Shown: one piece after another, positions 11,196 to 23,010 of the stretch
Layout: each line of letters starts with the position of its first letter
How positions within the stretch are numbered: position 1 is the stretch's first letter
Source of the DNA: Watersipora subatra
Taxonomy: Eukaryota; Bryozoa; Gymnolaemata; Cheilostomatida; Watersiporidae
Length of the DNA: 64,000 bases
Direction: 5' to 3'
Assembly (NCBI RefSeq): GCF_963576615.1
Contig: NC_088716.1
Span: 310,001-374,000 of the forward strand
Translations under genes and position numbers: made by a program
Notes under the pieces: generated by a model
What the model was told of the DNA's origin: nothing
Database searches by the model: none
What the model saw: the letters and a program-made list of their open reading frames with translations, nothing else

Positions 11196-11618
11196 GGTGA
11201 TAGGCTCACCACTACAGGCTCAAGTTTGTTTTTAATTTTTTGTTTCGGGGCTTCGCTAGACTAGTCGATCTTTGAAGGCAGGCAAATATAAAAGTAGATC
11301 ACATGTCTAAAAAGGTTGAGCACCGCTGCTTTAGACCATCTACTGAAAAGAAAGTGAAACTAACAACTAGTTTATACTAGCCAATCACATGTAGTTGTTA
11401 AACATTCACTCAGCCTTTGATGGAAACAATATGAAGCTGAAGATACAATTATATTCCTGTGTCTTTATATATAATAAAAACTATTTATAACTATTTTAAT
11501 ATTTTGAAAGTATAGCTACCAGCTCAATTTTACTATTTTAATTTATGTTCCTCTTTGTATAAGCCAATCAAATATGTTGCTACACTAACCTCTTCACATT
11601 GATACCACAGCAGAAGTA

Positions 11619-12444
11619 CAGTCAAACATGGATAACTCGAACTTCACGGGACCTAGCGAAAGTGTTCGAATTATCAGAGCATTCAAGTTATCAGAGCACT
11701 GTCACAAGTCCATGTATTTACTTATTTATTAGTAAATACATGTACATATACAAACTATAATATAAATCAAAAGCACAAATGGCTTGTTTCAAATTAAATG
11801 CTTCTAATGTAAAGTTTAAAACGTTTTTTATCAAAGAGCATAGAGATTTTTCTATCACTTGAAATTGGTTTGTTGTTTGAGGTGATGTTATGCCAAGACG
11901 TTTTTTAGATTGACATTGGCAAAACTTGATCGTTGTTGAAATGCTAAAAAAAGACATCTTTTACTTTTGGGCGTTTTACCCACGATCAATTTTGCCGATT
12001 TTTCTTGAAGTTTATGCAAAGATTACCTCAATTTTAACTATGAGGTCAACAGAACACTATTTTCTCATGAAAACCTCAATAAATAATATTCACAAACAAA
12101 CTTTACCTTGCTTCCGAAGGGCGATAGCTAAGCGGATGTTTGGTATAAATCAATTTTCACCAAGCCTTTAGAAAAGTCGTTGACAAAAATATTTTGCCGA
12201 TGTTGGTAATAACGACGCCTATGAACTATTAAAAGTTGGGGTTTACCTCTATGGCTTGGAATAAAGTAATTTTCTAAAGCGATAGCAACCGTTTCGGTAG
12301 CCATTGGCAAAAACAGTTCGAGTTAACAGTGTTGAGTTTGAGTTATCTATAGCAACTTATCATTACGTAGAAACGGACCAAAGAAACCGTTTGAATTAAC
12401 CATGTTTTCGAGCTATCCGTGGTCGAGTTATCCATGTTTGACTG
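11619..12444. mobile_element. Pogo-like MITE, 826 bp, TA target site
   Basis: Ends CAGTCAAACATGGATAACTC are perfectly inverted at the two termini, and TA flanks both sides (11617-11618 and 12445-12446). The ends and TA target are those of pogo/Tigger-group elements. The centre (about 11914-11998) folds back on itself, with arms containing TTGGCAAAA(C)TTGATCG. No transposase remains. Other copies of the family are at 39972-44133 (split by piggyBac), 28795-29343 (partial) and 31656-34975 (partial, split). This copy shows the uninterrupted site for the piggyBac insertion. Confidence 0.88.
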
Positions 12445-12446
12445 TA

Positions 12447-13277
12447 GTTTTTGTATACATATGCACAATATATACATGTATATAATAGTATAATCAGGGC
12501 ATCTCACTGAAATATATTAAAAAATAACTTATAATTAGTAGCTTTTATATCTGTTAGCTTTATCTCTGTTGACCTGGTTGTCTTGGTAATTTTTGTTGGC
12601 CTGGTTGTTTAGAAAATGCACATAAGATGCTGCCTGACATAGCCTGAGAATTAGTTTTCGTAGTTGTGAATTTTTAGATACCTATTGGAAACGAGGCTAA
12701 GAAAATATATCTATGTAAAGAAGCCTGTTGCTCCGCTATATTATCTTCTCGATCCCCAAGATTTATGCTAGGAAAGATATTTAATATACCTACACCATTT
12801 TTTACAAGCAGACGGTGCATTGATAATGTTCAGAAAAAATATATTATATTATGATAATCATTGTACTCCAGTCATAGTGTATGAATTATAGTAATTGTAA
12901 TATATAATTACAATATCATTTGACACAATTAGGTGGCGTATATTACCAAAAATAGATAATACATTTATATGAGCATGAACAAGTACAAATGGTTGTTATC
13001 TCCCCTCTATGTTCAAAAGTGATTACATGACTAAATATAAATAAGAGGAAGTAATAGTCAAAGTTACAAAGTAACTCTAGACTAACTCTAGTAATAAGTA
13101 GAATGAGGACCTGATGAGAGACACCATGAGTCAGATTTGCAAAGAATCCAGAAGTTAGACTTTTTAGATGAGTTTTACTTTAATATAATACCCAAAAAAC
13201 CAAAAACCAATATTAACCCAAAAATAAATTTACTAGCGGTGTGCAACTTTAATATTCTACTATCCAATAACCTTTTA
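12447..13277. other. No feature seen
   Basis: AT-rich non-coding sequence. No exon or repeat boundary recognised. Confidence 0.5.
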
Positions 13278-14037
13278 GACGATCGGTTGATGATCTTAGG
13301 CTATGTATTAGAGAAACTTGCATCATCAGTTATAATTTACTGGCTGTTGTACAGTCAAAAGTAAAAGAGACAAGTTTTGTAAAGTCGGATATTTACTGCT
13401 GTTACGCCTTCTTTAATTGGGTCAGAAGCTGCTACTTCCTATCACTATGATAAGGTGGAAGTATTGCCGCATATGGTTCAGATAAACTATATTATTCTCA
13501 TGATCACTCGGCAACAGCCGGCATTATGGGTGTTGCAATGCTCTGACAAGACAGTCATTGACATGAATTGTATACATAAGGATCCTTAATGTCAGGTTTA
13601 TTTAATAAATAAGATATCAGGGGGCGTTGTGAGTATGTGAGGTGATCTGTTTTATCAGAGCTTTGATGCCAGTCATGACTAGTCCACCTGTCTGGTTACA
13701 CACTTCAGCTACCTGTCATGGTTGTCACTTTGTATAATACCAGATGAGGAACAAACATTCCTATAGCATAGTCGATAAAGAGGGATAGGGAATCAATTTC
13801 CATTTGAGCTCTTAGCTAAGCAATTCAGGCTGATTGGTACAGAAAGATTGAATTCACAAACTGCAACTGGTTTGTTATAAATATTATTCCAAACCATATT
13901 GTGCAACAGGTAAAGTGCACTCGCTCAACAAGATGTCTACGCCTGATGCACCTTAATAGACTAAATTGCCTTCCGTAATAAATAGAACGACATTTGCTAG
14001 CACCGTGTCATATATTCTGACAATAAACACTCTATAA

Positions 14038-15204
14038 ACTAGAAATTCGACTGTCATACAGCCCACGACCAAAGTGATAATGGAAAAAAGAACGGGTACT
14101 GTTGGTTGTTGAAAAAGTAGTTCTCAGCAGGAATTGACAGAGTATAGTGTAAATGAGACTTGTTTGAAATAGAAATTGAAATAGAAATGTTCTAGAAATA
14201 GCTTGAAAAGCTTGGTTTAATACAATAATAAATCAAACCTAATCACACAAAAAATCACATCTAATCTACTATTATCTCAAACCTGTTTTAGAACGATTAA
14301 AAAAATATTAATTTTAGCTGTAGGCCTAACCTACTGTAATGTATGTATTTTAACAAAAACAATAAGGAAATATATTTATTATGACTCTGAAATGCAAAAG
14401 TACACTGCAGAAGTAAAATGGCAAGCTACTGTGTACTATACACAGTTTGAAAGTTGGTTGTATTGAATGTAGAATGGTATTGATAGCGCTTTTAACAGAA
14501 AGCAAGAATGAGTATTCAAGCGTATGAAAGTTTTCTGCAAACTGCAGCAAAATAAAAAATGGTCTCGTCATAAAGGGGCGTTCTAGTTTGGCCCTAGCTT
14601 GAACATAAGTTGTAAAGAATTTTGGCTAACGTTTTAAATAATGAAACCTTCGGTGATTGGACAGCAAAACATAGGCTGATAAACTGTGAACCACAATTTC
14701 GTAACTGTAATTTGCCTACCCCTCAAGCGGTCTACGTTTATTACAGAAACTTTCGTATAATTTCGATCACAAGTAAACAATGCCATAGACTGGTGAAATG
14801 AGCACGATTTTCTCGTAAAATGCACACTGCTAAATAGTTCTACCTTCTCTTTTGGCGTATCGTCGGCCGGTCCTAACTGTTATTAAACCAAGCTTTTCAA
14901 GCATTTTGTGGCGATTTTCGTTCAAATTAATCTGTTTATTTGTGTATAATCCGATCAGATGGGTAAGTTTTAAGATAATGCCGACGGTTTACAAAGACTT
15001 AATAACATATTTTATTAGGCTTAAATGTGTTTTGTATCATTACTATACTTTAACGACTTTACAAAACGATGGTTAAATTTGTTGATGAGATTTCAAAACA
15101 TTGGTTCGTCTCATTGTTGATGAATAGTTTTCGTAAGTTGTGTGCACATTCATTCATCATAAAAAACTCTCAAACTTCACTCCCCCTCGTTTGGTTGTGA
15201 GACA
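14038..15204. mobile_element. Unclassified ~1.17-kb insertion in copy C
   Basis: Copies A, B and D read directly from the ...(T)AAAC side to AATGTAT..., whereas copy C has about 1.17 kb between. No clear terminal repeats or target duplication were found at the edges. Inside is a perfect 20-bp inverted pair: GCTTGAAAAGCTTGGTTTAA at 14201-14220 and its complement at 14883-14902. No coding frame is convincing. Confidence 0.5.
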
Positions 15205-16589
15205 ATGTATGACACAGATCAAAATTTACCATAGATGATTGAGATGTCTAGCAAGTACAAGCCAGTTTTTTTCAATGGTTTGGAGTTACGACCTCGTCTT
15301 TTAGATAAAAAATTGTGAAGTGGTAGCATTGTGACAGAAGACCTATGGTAAATACAAATGCTAAATGAAAAGAGAAATACAATGAATGTATATAAAGAAT
15401 GAGTAAAAATACATCACTTCTACCACAATGTACTCTGCAGTAGCCTAACATTTGATTACATGCTTTCGTACATGTGTAAGATGAATGGAAAAGAAAAAGT
15501 TAAAATTTAAAATTTAGTTCATTTGTTAAAAGTTTACACTTAATATTATAAACCAATAGAAAGTAAAGAAAGAGAAAAGGAAAGGAGGTACATCACAGTG
15601 TACATAACCTATACATATACAATACAGTAGCCTACTACCAAATACAATGTTTATCAACAGAGACTCAAAGGGAAGTTTATTCAACAATAGTAGTGCTTCA
15701 TGACAGTATCTTTAGAATGTAACACTGTTTCTAAGAGAAGACAACTTCTATGGCAAAATAAATCTGATATGAAAATACTAATAACAAATGGGTTAATCAA
15801 GAAAATAGACCAAAAAGGAAAAATAATAAAAATGAAGCAAAGCTGGAGAAGCCAAACAATGGCTCCAGAAATAAAGGTAGAGAAGATAATATTTAACGTA
15901 AGTTTCAGATAACTTAAATAAGTTATGGGAAGTTTTACTTTTGTAACACCAAAAATGTTTCATGTAATATAAAGTGTCAAGTCGGGTGTGTTTTCTAATT
16001 CAAATGTTTTCAAATAAAAAAGTAAGCAAATCTATGTGGTTGAATTTCGACGATGAGCCTTTTCTATCAACTTCTATGAATTGCCACAACAATGGTCTAT
16101 AAAACCAGTGATATTTATTAGTGAAAACGAGAAAATAATTTAATACAAATCAATAATATAGCAGTTATGGAGCAGCCCGCAAACAAAAAAGCTCAGGCAA
16201 GTTTTTCTATTTTGTATGGCTAAAAGTGTGAGTTTAAAAAGATCTTTGAACAAATGAGCTCGTTTACATACAGTTTACTGTTCTTATAACGTAAAATCCT
16301 TATAACATAAAACTTGCAGGAGCAGATAATTTATGTTGTAAGAGCGAGTACTGTATTTTGAAGTATCAAGACCAGGTTAAACAAAAAACTTCTATTAGCT
16401 CTAGACAGTTAATCCAATCAAATACAATCCTCCACCAACAGAGGCCCAGCCCTCTGATGAAGGTATGGTGAGGACGTTGAGATTGCTGGGGAAGGACACA
16501 CGACCATTTTAGGGGAGCAGAATTCCATCTGACAAGAGGACCTAGCCATGCCTCCACTATATGCACCGGAAGACTGAGCCTGGCTTCTA

Positions 16590-17133
16590 AAGAAACAAAA
16601 TAAGAAGGTGATGAGACAACTCCAAATTGTAGGCTAAATTTGTAGGGCCTTTTTAAATAAAAAAGGTTTAGCCAAACAATACATGTTTAGTGGAATGACA
16701 GGGGCAGTTCTTGGTGCAGAAGAAAGCAGACAGAAACCATTGCATGCCTGTCTAGAGGTGCTTGGACAAGCACCAGCTATGGCAGAACAAAGAAGAGGGG
16801 ACCAACATGAAAGGGGAAAAGGCTAGGAGCCCAGAGGTAGAAGCAGAGCTGGAAATAGCAAAGCCAAAAATAGAAGCTTACACCCTCCCTGCATTCAGTA
16901 AAGAGTTGGAAGGCCGGCTTCAGGAGCTCAGGAAAAAACCAGGAGCTGGAGAAATAACTAAAAAAAGAGAATTTTCAGGAGACCCAGGTGAACCCGCCAA
17001 ACCAGCGCCAGTTCAGCTTCTTAGCCAAGATAGAAAACATCTGGGGTCATTAGGTACAACCACGCCCAGCCAGAAACACTCGGCCACTTTAACTTTACGG
17101 AAAGCGGGTGCGGCCAGCCATGGTACAAGCTAA
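16590..17133 (+). pseudogene. Integrase-tail remnant of copy C with a 123-codon open stretch
   Basis: The integrase GPY/F-like KFVGPF motif near 16638 is followed by stops. A frame from 16762 to 17133 is then open for 123 codons. It is rich in charged residues (AKPKIEAYTLPAFSKELEGR, then a proline-rich segment). The matching part in copies A and B has the same AYT-(F/L)-PAFSK core but ends early. This is probably the C-terminal end of a retroelement polyprotein, after the integrase. Function of the segment is unknown. Confidence 0.4.
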
Positions 17134-17145
17134 TGAAGGGAACAA

Positions 17146-17412
17146 CAAGCCAATGACGAGCGCAAAGACAGCTGAACTAGTTGATGTTAACGTCAAAAGT
17201 ATTTTTTAGCAGAGGCAAGCTTTTACACAGTGCAATTTGCACAAATACATGTGATGATAAACTTTTAGCCGCATACGAGTTATGCACAACTTTTAGCCTA
17301 AAACTAGTGGTTCAACTAGAGGTGGCGTTCAATTAAAGGGTAGCACTCTATTGTTCAACTCTTCTTCTATAGTTACAGTCAAATAGAGGTTTTATAGTAT
17401 ACGAGGTTCAAC
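17146..17412. repeat. Fragment of a pogo-like repeat; target site of the next hAT
   Basis: It contains GGTTCAACTAGAGGTGGCG and GGGTAGCACTCTATT, which resemble the repeat ends at 37.44 and 39.3 kb (TCGAATTGAACGCCATGG, GTGCTCTATTCGACC). Boundaries are not resolvable. Confidence 0.35.
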
Positions 17413-18460
17413 TAGTGCTGCACGATAAAACGATTTTGCATGATAGGTGTCGATTTCGTGTGGGATGATTTCATTTTGGGGCATTTTGTGGGTCGATTCT
17501 GTAATCGGGTATATCCACGCTTTCGATATTCTGTGAAGATGAGAAATATCTGTCTTTAATTGAAAGAACCATCATCGGTTATTGAGGGTTTTCGTGACTC
17601 AATATCGGCACAGCACTAGCTCCTGAAAACTCATTTGCAAGCCCGAAAATTCACTTTCTCATTTGGGAATCTTCCAGAAACAGGCTGGCAGGTAGACAAA
17701 AAGTTTCATAAACAATAATTTTATTCATTATTTTACAAAGTGAAGTTGAACAGTTGAAGTAGTAAAACAAAGCAGGTTTTAGTGATCGCTCTCTAATCTA
17801 TTCTAACCTAAAGTGTGTTTAGAAAACGTGATCACAACTATTGCCACTCGTCTGTATGTTATAATATATAAACTAATTAATAATTAAGTTGAATTTAATT
17901 AAATTATTTTCTGTTTACCATTAAGTAAAGAAAACTATATATAATAATTATTATACAAATAATAAAATTGGTTGAATAGGATTACCATTATTATAAGGCC
18001 AGAGAACGCAGCACTGATTGCCTAAAAGTAATTACATTATTAATAATACTTATTTACCAATTATCATTATTTAAATTCAAAGTCAATTTTTATTATATAT
18101 AAATCAATTACTACATACATACAGTGAGTGACTGTAGTTGTATCAGTTTGGTTGCAACTCTGGAGGAACTGAAGATAAACTTCATGACAGTGATTATTTC
18201 ATTAATTTAAGTTTAAATGTCAAATGCTGAAATAAAATCGGCGGACATAGTAACTATAGTAAGTCAGTAACATTTATGTATCAGGGGAAAAGTGTTACCT
18301 CATCCTCTTAGATATTTATAAGCATGAAATACGAAATGTTTTAATAATCAATTCATTTAATACCGTATGCATCATCGTCATATGTCTATGGTATGCATCA
18401 TCTATGGTGCGTCTATGTTGCGTGCATCATATATTTATGGTATGCAAAGCATAATGCGCC

Positions 18461-18917
18461 GTGTTGATGTTTTGCAGGTTGCTGTGCTTGAATGAAACGG
18501 AGGGTGACAGCGGGTTCAATATTCAGATGATATCACAGTCTGACACACTTGTAGCTAGTAGTAGTACCCTGAGTAGTCCGAGCACAAGTAATGTTGAAGT
18601 TATAGCCACCAGAAAACGCTCACCTCTGTGGGCATTGTTCTCTAAAATCCAAGGATAATAAGAATTGAGTAATATGCCAGTTGTGTGCCAATACACAGAC
18701 CAGCAGAGTAAAAACCAAGTACAGCTCAACCACAAACCTCTGTTCACACTTACGTTATTATCATCCTGCTAACCATGATGAGATTTCACCAGTGCCAGCC
18801 GTTAGAAGTACCTCGAGACCCGCTACCAAGATAAAAGCCTGTCAATCCTCAATTATGGAGACAATGCAGCAAAAATTCCTTCCAGCCAAGACAATGAACG
18901 AATTTTTTAGCCTGTAG
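18461..18917 (+). pseudogene. hAT transposase N-terminal remnant with BED finger
   Basis: A frame interrupted by stops carries a BED zinc finger: ICQLC (18672-18686) followed by TTNLCSHLRYYHP, giving C-x2-C and H-x4-H (the two H codons at 18745 and 18762). The open part runs 18681-18917 and ends TMNEFFSL. This is the DNA-binding head of a hAT transposase whose catalytic part has been lost. Confidence 0.65.
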
Positions 18918-19311
18918 TTTGTTAATTCAAATCTGCTTAATTCAAATCGACAATACAAAGGAACAGCCAACAACCCTGCACCCATCACTGTGCGGGAAGT
19001 TCCAGCTGCTGCACAGTCAGCGCCTGGGGACAGGCTAGTTTTTTGGCACTGTCACAGCTGGTTGTTTCTCAAAGAAAGATTTTCATTCAATTCAAGCTGA
19101 TTAGACATGAAGCAGATTTAATCCAATATACTCAATTTCCATTCCTCTGCTAGTTTAGATGCAATTTAACACCCTGTTAGAGAGAAAAGACAACTCCTAT
19201 TTTTGGTGCTTAGACACGATTATCGCTTTTGTATTTCGTTTTTTGTGCGCTACGTCACAATACTCTATATCGAGAGAGCATAACTCCAAAGTTTTGATAC
19301 TGAATGATATA

Positions 19312-21108
19312 CCCTACAGGATGAAAATATTCGTTGGTCATAAAAATTCGCGATTTCGCAAACAGTCAATCCCGCGAATTATTAAATTCAGTGAACAATT
19401 AGTTCCTATTTTTAATCACAAGAGAGAATAACTACTGCATCAAACTTAAAACTAGTCGCTAGCCTAGTTTTTAATGTAAATACTAAACGTAGTTGAGTTC
19501 CAAAACATTTTTAAAATCATTGCCTGAGCTTTGAGCTAACATCATTGCCAATGCATCACATTTATTTACAAAATTATTCGAGGTTGTCACAAGATATGCA
19601 GAATGGCGTCATCGCAAAAATAGCCGCGAGGCAGAAGTACTAAACGTAGCCGAGTTCCAAAACTTCATTAAAATCATCGCCAGGCTTCGAGCTTTATTGC
19701 CATTGCGACAAACTTTACAACATTATTCAAGGTTTTTACAAGTTATTCGGCATGGCTTCAGCATAGCAAAAAAGCTCTCCTAGTCTTTTTACATTAGAAT
19801 CAATTCCATCAATCTCTAATACCGAAGTCAAGGACGATCATGATTCTGATCTGGACATTATGTTATGTATTTGATTTGCAGTGCAGATACGTTTTTCCAT
19901 AATCAACTGCATTAGTTAATTCTTTTGTTTAAAAACTGATCGCTTTCATCAAATCCTTCAGCTATTGTTTTTGTACTTCCTCAACACTCGTTATTATTTT
20001 TTCTTTTTGTGATTACTGCAGATTGAGAATAAAACAACCTACTCCGATTACGAAAACTAGAGACAAGTAGTAATATTCATCAAGGCAGGAATATTGGCAG
20101 AGGCAACCAGTCAACCTAGACCCCTTCATCGACAACAACTCCTTGATAACGCTGTAGCAAACATGATCAAATTATATATTTTATTTCATGTATAGATGTA
20201 CTATAATTTATTACAAACTTGAGTGTACAAATAAAATATTTCAAATACAAATAAAATTTTACAAACGATGAATGGAATAAATATAAATAGTCCATATGGC
20301 GGTTGTCTAGCAATAAAATTAAACTGGTACTCTTGATATGTGAATACTAGCGTGTAATGATGCTTTCTGACTAGTTGTTTTGGTAATAGCAGCTTTGTCG
20401 CTGTCACCGTCTTGGGTAGGTGTTGAAGGAGATTCTCTCGCTACTACATGGCTGGTAAGGAAGTTATCATCAGAACTCTCCTCGTGGCTTACTATTGCAA
20501 AGTTCTGCCGGTTGGCCAAAGATTTGTGCTCGTAAAGGCATTTTTGTTCCTTTTTTAAAAACAGATATATTCTTCTCGTAAGTAGCTGCGGTCACTTCAA
20601 CCTCAATTTCCAGACCTCCCTGAATGATTGGTGATCTTCTAAGAATGACATCTACCACCCTTGCAATCATTGCTCTTCGTTGTATGATGAAAAATCTCTC
20701 TCACACTAAAACAAATAATGAAGCAGTAGGGATGAAAAAAATTAGTATTGCGTTTTACCGAAGAGCCAAAGTAAAATTCAACTAATTTAGTACATGTAAA
20801 AACTCGTTACTTACCACAAGTTGTTGGCTTATCAAAGGCCTCCAAAGCGATGAATATTCGTGAAAACCTCTGGACGCAGCAAAAATTGTTTACTGTAGAA
20901 TAGCACGATCGCCTAGCAGTTGTAAGCTAAATATAAACCGGAACACGCGGTGTGCGCATGCGTAGGAATATATATATTATTAGCCGCAATAGAGTTAACT
21001 TTTCCTAGAGAGTGGCAATTTTCTGCCGCGAATAAATTCATCTGCGAATATGCATGAAAAGACCATTTTCGCGAAATATAACTCCGCGAATGAATTCATC
21101 CTGTAGGG
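19312..21108. mobile_element. TA-flanked DNA transposon nested in the hAT, 1797 bp
   Basis: The ends are inverted CCCTACAGGATGAA, flanked by TA at 19310-19311 and 21109-21110. GCGAA-type motifs are repeated just inside both ends. The element at 28326-29701 has a similar design (TA + CCCTAGGACACTTAT, inner TTCGCG motifs), so the two probably belong to related families. On the minus strand it carries pieces of a spliced gene (20470-20885). No transposase was recognised, so the superfamily is open. Confidence 0.85.
20470..20885 (-). pseudogene. HIRAN-like gene fragments in two pieces inside a transposon
   Basis: Reading the minus strand, a first piece (about 20885-20815) codes RGFHEYSSLWRPLISQQLV and ends in a good GTAAGT donor. 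After an intron with an ending like GTGTGAGAG, a second piece (about 20698-20470) codes RRAMIARVVDVILRRSPIIQ, then GGLEIEVEV, and stops. The G-F-H-x-Y-x-x-x-W-x-P start and the later RRSP-x-x-QGGLEI motif resemble HIRAN-like proteins that I recall as often carried by invertebrate transposons. The central part of such a domain is missing and no start codon precedes the first piece, so this is a remnant. The identification is by pattern memory and should be treated as tentative. Confidence 0.4.
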
Positions 21109-21176
21109 TAGATAGCTCACAGGGCCAATATATTGTTTTGGCATATGGTGTCATATTGCACAGCACTAGGTTCAAC

Positions 21177-22240
21177 CAAATTGGCTACTTTCTGATTTTT
21201 AGATGAACTTAAGTAGATTGATAAAGGTTTGTTATTGATATTTTCCAGCTCATCAGTAAAACAAGTTCTTTTTTGTATATAATCTTATCACCTGGCAACA
21301 AACTAATAAACCAGCACAAGCATTCCAAGCTCGTATCTAAACGCATTAGCTCTCAACGCTCGTCAAAAGCCTCCAGCTCTTTGTAGTATATCAGTCATTC
21401 ACACCCTTTAACTATTTTAAAAGATTTCGATAAATTTACTTATGAGAGAAAGGGCCTGAGGCTACAAAAATGCATAGGCTTAAAAGGGATGCAAAACGTT
21501 TTTTCAGTTTTAAACAATCATGTGCACAATTGCTCAAGGAATTATCTACTCTTGCTATATATCACCAGAAAAATAGCTGGATCAAAATATCTTCAGTGAT
21601 AGACTTTTTTATATGGTTGGTTAATACTATGCAGATTACAATGTGCTTCTTAGTCTAGACCAGTGATTCTTAATTATTTCTTGTCATGTTTCCCCATGAC
21701 TATAAGTAGTACTACTTGTCTATGAGATTGTTATAAGTACACCTCTGCATGAAACTGTATCCTTATTAATCTTCATGGAAAGATACGAATATGCACCAGG
21801 TTACAACGAGAATAACTTTATTAACTGCCACAAAAATGATTAAACACATCATACCGCCGCGCTGGGCACAGTGTGCATGTTCAGTGCAGACAAAACCTTC
21901 ATACTCCAGGGCAAGTGTTCCCTGCAAAAATCAGAGAGTCATTGTTCCTTACTGTTAGTGCAATAGCGCTTTATCCATGTACAATGAGAAAACAAAAATG
22001 AAAAACATGAAAAGCCTTGCTAGCTACTTGTACAGTAATAAAATATTAAAACATAAATAAAATATATATAATATAAGATATAGAGGAAAAGATGAGAGTG
22101 TTAACTGTTTGTATTGTGATAATGATTATCAGTAGAATTCATATCATCAGGAGTCTGTAGGTATATGATAATTGATTTAGCTTTATTTGCATGGCTGCCA
22201 CATCTAAATGTATAAATGTTAGATATGAAAAAAAGAATGC
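21177..22240. other. No feature seen
   Basis: Non-coding. A CAGTGATTCTTAA stretch at 21661 resembles the end of a hAT-type MITE, but no partner end was found. Confidence 0.4.
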
Positions 22241-22242
22241 TT

Positions 22243-22315
22243 CCCATGGGATTCGAACTCACTACTTTTATTTCAGCCGCACAACACACCAATACCAACA
22301 CTAATTAATCACCTT
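22243..22315 (-). mobile_element. tRNA-derived SINE head (minus)
   Basis: On the minus strand an A-box-like TTAGTGTTGGTAT is followed by a perfect B box GAGTTCGAATCCC (complement of 22248-22260). The acceptor-stem pairing of a functional tRNA was not seen, so it is read as a SINE head rather than a tRNA gene. Confidence 0.6.
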
Positions 22316-22475
22316 TTCACATTTAGTAATAATCATGCAGTTAGTTATTCCCCCTTACAATTTCTCACAACACACCAGACTACCAGGGTGTTAGTTATTA
22401 ATATAATTAGTAGTGATGAGTCCATATGACAGCCTTTAGTCACATTGATATGACAGTTTACGGTTCAAGTACTAA

Positions 22476-22650
22476 CTGGCCTGATGGTAAAAGTTGGCTT
22501 GTCAAAGAAGTTGCCTTCTGCTGCAGTTTTCTAGTTTATATGCATAAATGTGCGTAATGGCAGAAGTCATAATAGACAGTCAACCCTTGGGCATTTGTTA
22601 ATGTGGCAATTTTGTTTTTATTGCCTTGAAACTTTCAATAAATGCAAGAA
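22476..22650 (+). repeat. Interspersed direct repeat, unit 1 (pairs with 25976-26140)
   Basis: The stretch beginning GGCCTGATGGTAAAAGTTGG, with TTCTGCTGCAG, TTTATATGCATA and CCTTGGGCA segments, recurs at 25976-26140. Both copies lie downstream of a minus-strand SINE head (22.25 and 25.9 kb), so the repeat is probably the body of that SINE or a joint duplication. Confidence 0.65.
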
Positions 22651-22920
22651 AAGTTTGCATATAATAACAATGCCAATAAACATTGTACCTTTTTAAAGTT
22701 TTAAATAACAGCTAATAGCAGATTGTGAAAAAAACTCTATGAATGAAAATATATTGCTCATAGTTCAGAATAAAAAAAAGTCCTTTGAAGATGATTTGCA
22801 ATAACAGAATGAAAAAAAGCCTCAACTTAAACCACCAAATAAATATAAATATCTACTAGTACCCTGACAATCTAGAGTGTAGTGAGAGATCATCAAGTGG
22901 TATGATAAATCACAGACTGG

Positions 22921-23010
22921 TCAAGTTGATTGGTGCAGGTATTACAGTGTCTGCCTACCATGCTAAACATCATGAGTTCAAGTCCTGTCCAGGGCAATTT
23001 TTTATCCTAA
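22921..23010 (+). mobile_element. tRNA-derived SINE (plus)
   Basis: A-box TGATTGGTGCAGGTATTAC and B box GAGTTCAAGTCCT (22974-22986) are spaced as in a tRNA. The tail CAATTTTTTATCCTAATCTC is shared with copies at 4.6, 23.7 and 24.6 kb. Confidence 0.7.

Larger units (their letters stand above)
8801..11328 (+). mobile_element. Complete hAT transposon with perfect 8-bp TSD
   Basis: The ends are CAGGGGTGCCCAACC and, read inverted, CAGCGGTGCTCAACC (two mismatches in 15). Both flanks are CTTTAGAC (8793-8800 and 11329-11336), the 8-bp duplication typical of hAT elements. The motif AGTCGATC occurs three times near the left end (8816, 8834, 8856) and again near the right end (11263), as expected of subterminal transposase-binding repeats. 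The 2528-bp element holds one uninterrupted transposase gene. An intact reading frame with an unmutated target duplication suggests a recent insertion. Confidence 0.95.
13278..17145 (+). repeat. Copy C of the duplicated retroelement-containing block
   Basis: It is homologous to about 2130-6420 of copy A and to the matching part of copy B, starting near GTTGATGATCTTAGGCTATG and ending near CAGCCATGGTACAAGC. It lacks the solo LTR and the 523-bp MITE and so shows both empty sites. It has a private insertion of about 1.17 kb (14038-15204). It is more diverged from A and B than they are from each other. Confidence 0.75.
17413..21168 (+). mobile_element. Decayed hAT element with perfect 8-bp TSD, containing a nested element
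   Basis: The ends are TAGTGCTGCACGATAAAAC and, inverted, TAGTGCTGTGCAATATGAC. Both flanks read GGTTCAAC (17405-17412 and 21169-21176). Inside is a broken BED-finger reading frame (18461-18917). The catalytic core and dimerisation domain of a transposase were not found. Without the nested 1.8-kb element the hAT would be about 1.96 kb, so it is a deletion derivative. Confidence 0.9.

Noticed and set aside
21659..21905. hAT-type MITE starting CAGTGATTCTTAA
   Set aside because: No opposite end or 8-bp duplication could be found.
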